Shown here: one piece after another, positions 59,840-64,000 of the stretch
How positions within the stretch are numbered: position 1 is the stretch's first letter
Layout: each line of letters begins with the position of its first letter
Assembly (NCBI GenBank): GCA_947650285.1
Contig: CANTFL010000106.1
Location: 434,001 to 498,000, forward strand
Source: Hyaloperonospora brassicae
Lineage: Eukaryota > Oomycota > Peronosporomycetes > Peronosporales > Peronosporaceae
DNA: 64,000 nucleotides
Direction: 5' to 3'
The notes under the pieces: generated by a model
Databases searched by the model: none
What the model saw: only the letters and a program-made list of their open reading frames with translations
What the model was told of the DNA's origin: nothing
Made by a program: the position numbers and the translations under genes

Positions 59840-60115
59840 TTTAAGCGGCGATCGTTCGTCGATGATATTTGTTTGATGAACGGAACTTCGATGACTGCTT
59901 AGTAAGCCTCGATCAATTTTCAATTTGATTCACCGAGTGTCAAAAAGGCATGAGTCTTACTTAGAGCGTATTTGTTCACCCACTATAAAATTCTCTCTTA
60001 TAAGTAAACGCGCAAGATTCGCAGGTGATCCAGTGAAGTTGGCAGCTATAACGGGCTTCCGTTTCCGACTTCGGAAAAGGCATGCAGGCATTCTTGGGAG
60101 ATCCCAAATACTATA
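59840..60115 (+). pseudogene. Element B reverse transcriptase palm/thumb
   Basis: FDDCLVSLDQF follows the decayed active-site region near 59860, then FTECQKGMSLT and GKGMQAFLGDPKYYS*FIQNL (about 60075). The second is the strongly conserved gypsy thumb segment. Confidence 0.65.
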
Positions 60116-61689
60116 GTTAATTTATCCAGAATCTAGATCGATAAGGGACAGCCTCGACCAATTGAAGGAGTTCGATTCACAGAGGTAATCATCTCTGGTG
60201 ACAGCTCGCGATTTTTTTGCGCTGCTGTGACAATCGGTTGTTTAATCGCCCATCCTTCGTCATCATAATCAGAAGTTATATAATCAGGAGATGAATTTTG
60301 CAACCGACTGGACACTGGGCAGTACCTATTTGAAAGTCCACGACCCCAAACTGCACTCAGTGCGATTCTGTGGACGAGCGTTAAAGGAGAATGAGAAGCA
60401 TTACCACCCGGCATAACGCGAGGTAATCGTATTGTTGCAACTGATCATAGTCGCACATACACTGCTTAGGGGTAAACCAATCCACGTCTACATATGGTTC
60501 TCACCATAGGAGTGAATCTTCACATGCGAATAGTTATATGCTCGAGCATTCAGCTTTGACGTACTTTTATGAGCCTATCATTCGAAAATCAACATAGTCA
60601 AAGAGCGCGATATCGATTTTTTGTAGCTACTCAAGGCGTCTATCACGCCGGCCGTCGAACTCGACGGAAAGCTGGTTCCCTTTTGCTTTATGCGCTACTC
60701 ATGGGACAGTGGTCCACCTCGATCTTGAGATTTTATACACACGAGTCTCGTCAGAATCCACTAATACCATCATGTTTTTCGATGACCGTCAAAGCCGGCA
60801 AAACATGGCGAAATTGAAATTTGTGCGTGGTTATTGTGGAGACTTCCCTATTGGGCGGTCGTAATGGATGCGAGTGATAAAATTCCGTTTACCAGTGAAT
60901 TTTGTCGTAATATGCCGGCATGAACCGAGGTGATCAATCAGCATTGATTCACCAAACTACTGATCTGGTCATAGTGGGGTATAGCGATACAGAAATCAAA
61001 GGGAGTGATCGCGTGCAAACACAGCGCTTAGCAAGTAAGACTGGAAAGTCATAAAGAGTTTGTGAAGTGATTTGGTTCCGTACGATACTTGCACTTTATC
61101 TGGTGTTGCTATGCGACCGCCGATGTTTCACCCACAAGAGCACGGACTTGAAGACTGAAAATTTGCTCCTAGGTAAGGAATGCTATAAAGACGTACTGAA
61201 ATTTATTTGGATACAGGGAACGTTAATTGGTGATATCAAATGGGTAAATACGAGCAAAGCAATACTAGTGGTGTCAGTTATTACACCGAGTTCAACTCGT
61301 CGTGTTGAAGTCTTCTACCAGCTGAGGAATGGACGACCGATGGCGAGGATTGAACAGTCGTGTGAATCTCAAGAATACGAGATGTGCGTTCGACATGCAG
61401 TGACCCGGTCGAATTTCAAGTTTTGAGCTTCATTAAATACGGAGGACATCGATCCAACAACCGTTCAAAATGAACGGAAAAACGAATATCGACTGCACAA
61501 GAAGAAGTGACAAAGTGGGCAGATCGCAAGGCGTATTTGTGAAAAGCATTCGACGAAAAAACTCATCGTCAAGCGAGCGAAGCTAGGAAGATCTCTGTTC
61601 AATTCGTGTTAAGTCAGATTGGGCCACTCTACTACGTGAGACGGCGCCGAGAATCTAGGAAGACGCAAGAGGACGACATTAAACTGTGA

Positions 61690-62160
61690 GTTGTGATTTT
61701 AACGACACTAGTCTTTGACGTTCTGCTATATTGTCATGACTATTTCCAAGGCGGTCACCAAGGAATTGGGCAAACACATCACAACGACAAGACGGATTAT
61801 TACTGGATCGGGTTGAATGCAGATGTCGGAAGACATGTACAGGCAAGCGAGTATTGCAGTACAAGCAAATGCAAGCCAACACTAAAGAGATATTCTCAAT
61901 ATAATAAGCTATACTAACGACCTTTTCAGGTGATGTTGATGGACTTCAACATTCCACTCTCGAATAATCTACGAAGCACTAGTTGTTACTATGTCTGTAT
62001 TTTTCTAATGGTTTTGTGATGGCTAATTCCATGATGAATTGGTCGGTATTGGAGTTAGCGAAAGCGTTTGAAGAGAACATCGTCCATCATTTCGATGCTC
62101 CCAATCTCATTCGTCACGTAAGAAATCCCAGGCTTATGAGTAAGGTCTTATAAACGTTTG
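61690..62160 (+). pseudogene. Element B integrase zinc domain and core
   Basis: FQGGHQGIGQTHHNDKTDYY and CSTSKCKPTLK form the HHCC zinc domain (61740-61885). PFQVMLMDFNIPL (61925) is the start of the core, and APNLIRHVRNPRLMSKVL (62098-62150) holds the second Asp region, with HD changed to HV. Confidence 0.75.
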
Positions 62161-62914
62161 CTTAAATTATACAAGCGAGGCCATGAGCCACTTTAAGTCA
62201 TCGTCCACAAGCAAACGGGTAATAAGAGCGAAGTGTGAAGACAATGATAAAGACGGTGCGAGTGTATGTGGAAGACCCACTGCAAGTAGATTAATATGAT
62301 ATTGTAGACGAATAGGAATACTCCATTAAAAAATGAAGCGACTAAACGAAAAAAGAGACGCATGTCAATTTGGTACACGGGTGGGACGCCCAAATAACAC
62401 AGAAATCAATGACAGAGTCATTGCGACTCGTCAAGCGAAAGAACAATCGGATGATGGAATCGACGAATCTAGTTCATGTGGCGTCGTGCGTCTCGTGGCT
62501 GCAAGAAGTGGCATTACTTTCTGCAAAGTAGCACCAAGAGATAGAGAAAGCAAGAAGAGCGCGTGAATATAACGAGATACTAAGTCAAGCTGAGCAACGA
62601 ACAGTGTCAACAAACGCCGTACATGTGATAAGCAAGATAATGGGACGGCTCCATGATATTAAGTATACAAACGAGTGACAATATGGTGCCTACCTCGACG
62701 GCAATAGGAAGGTCTGATGTGGCGATCAATTAATGAGAACAAATGTAACTAATATGGAATGGTTGAAGCCTGGAACTAAAACGTAGCAAACACACAGATG
62801 ACATGGTCCTTTTAAGTAAAGAAATTAATTGAGGAGTTTGCATTTGAAGTAAAGTTGCCAGATAGAAGCAAACTTCAATTAAACATGGTTGTCCACCTGT
62901 CGCTCTTAAAATAG

Positions 62915-63316
62915 GTGACAGAACAAGGACAACATCCAACCAAGAAGTTGGTGCTTGGACTTAGTGATACTAATCGTTTCGACTTTGACGAAGACTTACT
63001 GCCGGAAGATAGCTGCATGCACGACAAGTCTGATACTCGATACGTAGTCAAAGCCGTCCTCGACGATGACCCGTCAAGGTCGACGACCACTGACACAAGT
63101 CAGAGGAAATTCTTAGTCGAATTGGTAGGGTACGATGAACCCACGTTTATGCCATTCAACAAATTGTCACGTATACATTTTTCTCGACTACGTAACGCGG
63201 AAGAAAAGAGAGAATCGTCTGCAAATGGTGCAAGTCACAGACGAACAGTAAAAACAGCGGCACCACGCATACTCTCAATTTGTGAAGACCAGCAGGAAGA
63301 AGGAGAAGTAAACTGA
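62915..63316 (+). pseudogene. Element B chromodomain
   Basis: After DLLPEDSCMHDK the frame gives RYVVKAVLDDD and KFLVELVGYDEPTFMPFNKL, matching a chromodomain where WxGY and PTWEP are expected. Two Trp-like positions are changed (LVGY, PTFMP). In chromoviruses this domain directs integration to marked chromatin. Open for 133 codons, but upstream integrase is broken. Confidence 0.8.
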
Positions 63317-64000
63317 CCGTGTCAAGATGTATTGTTGCATGTAGACAAAGATAGTTTGATCCCAGCGATTTAAGCACGAAGCCAAAAAGAGGCTACTGAA
63401 TGTCAGCGACGGACGAGGTGGACCCACCAGGAGACAGCGTAGAGAGGAATTTAGAAAAGCCGACAAAAATTTGCATACCATCGCAATTTTTGGGCTCGGG
63501 AGCCGTGGGATCGACGACTGGAGAAGAATCTTCGTCTGTGTCGACATCCTCGACGATGACTGATTCCACTTCTCTCTCAGACGCAATGACTTGAGATAAG
63601 ACAGCGAACACCAAATTTCAAGGACGGGAACACGTATTGTAGGTATGATTCGATGGGCGGGTCAGCCAACTCTCACACCATAGCTTTTCAAGGTCAAGGG
63701 CTTTATAGATCGTTGATGCGGTCGACACATTCGTGCACCCACGCATAATTCATGATTAAGTATAAAAGCACTGACGGCTAAAAAAAAAGTCCGGGGTCAA
63801 GCAAGGGTGTGGGTCCACAATAAGTCTTTGGAGACGCCGCGTTTTGAAAGAAAATGTTTAAGTTCTTTGCGATCATCCGCAGAAGATCTTAACGCCGTTT
63901 TCGAGCGGCAGCATACTCAACCCAAGCTGTATAAATTTGTACCAAGTCTTCAGGCGAGTGAGAAAGGTGTTTATCGGGGTGCATGTTGATCAGACTACTC

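Larger units (their letters stand above)
53339..64000 (+). mobile_element. Chromodomain Ty3/gypsy element B (runs off window)
   Basis: The + strand order is LTR (53339-53871), gag (53961-57180), protease (57600-57930), RT (about 59840-60115), integrase (about 61690-62900) and chromodomain (62940-63200). The domains are in gypsy order with many stops. The 3' LTR is not in the window. Its start abuts element C at 53338/53339, so B is probably inserted in C. Stretches between the named domains are decayed polyprotein. Confidence 0.8.

Noticed and set aside
1..64000. CRISPR arrays, rRNA genes, bacterial operon signals
   Set aside because: No regularly spaced repeats, no rRNA-like sequence, and gene content is eukaryotic.

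Overview
The window looks like a repeat-rich, accessory part of an oomycete genome (Peronosporales/Phytophthora-like). The basis is the gene families: a full-length ABCG/PDR transporter of oomycete type, a secreted GH17 glucanase, several Ty3/gypsy retrotransposons whose gag, protease, integrase and chromodomain follow the pattern common in Phytophthora genomes, and a pogo/Tigger-like DNA transposon. Only two genes look intact: the ABC transporter (4945-9027, +) and the GH17 enzyme (9371-10234, -), which converge on each other.

Layout. 1-2126: no confident gene. 2127-9343: left arm of a ~7.2 kb inverted duplication carrying the intact transporter and its 5' region. 9371-10234: GH17. 10.2-14.9 kb: intergenic, increasingly AT-rich, with two short tandem repeats. 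15514-23234: a complete Ty3/gypsy element (call it el.1, - strand) with 97%-like LTRs, a 5-bp target duplication, PBS and PPT. Its gag-pol is broken mainly by point stops and some frameshifts, yet it carries an open reading frame on the opposite strand between integrase and 3' LTR. 24.3-31.4 kb: decayed gypsy (A, - strand). 31425-35214: 3' half of a second, older el.1-type element (el.2, + strand), again with the opposite-strand ORF region. 35215-42446: right arm of the inverted duplication, with a transporter copy about 99% identical but broken by a single inserted base just before Walker A. 42.5-42.7 kb: a run of stem-loops. 42749-44622: broken pogo-like transposon. 45.0-53.3 kb: decayed gypsy C (- strand). 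53339-64000: chromodomain gypsy B (+ strand), which starts inside C and runs off the window.

How it fits together. A transporter locus was duplicated in inverted orientation. The spacer and the outer flanks then filled with nested retroelements. The two arms are nearly identical over a core of about 5.5 kb, including non-coding sequence, but only about 95% identical in their shoulders; this suggests gene conversion between the arms. The most novel-looking item is the opposite-strand ORF (plus an overlapping coiled-coil ORF) shared by the two el.1-type retrotransposons. Identities given here are by eye; no alignment or database search was run.
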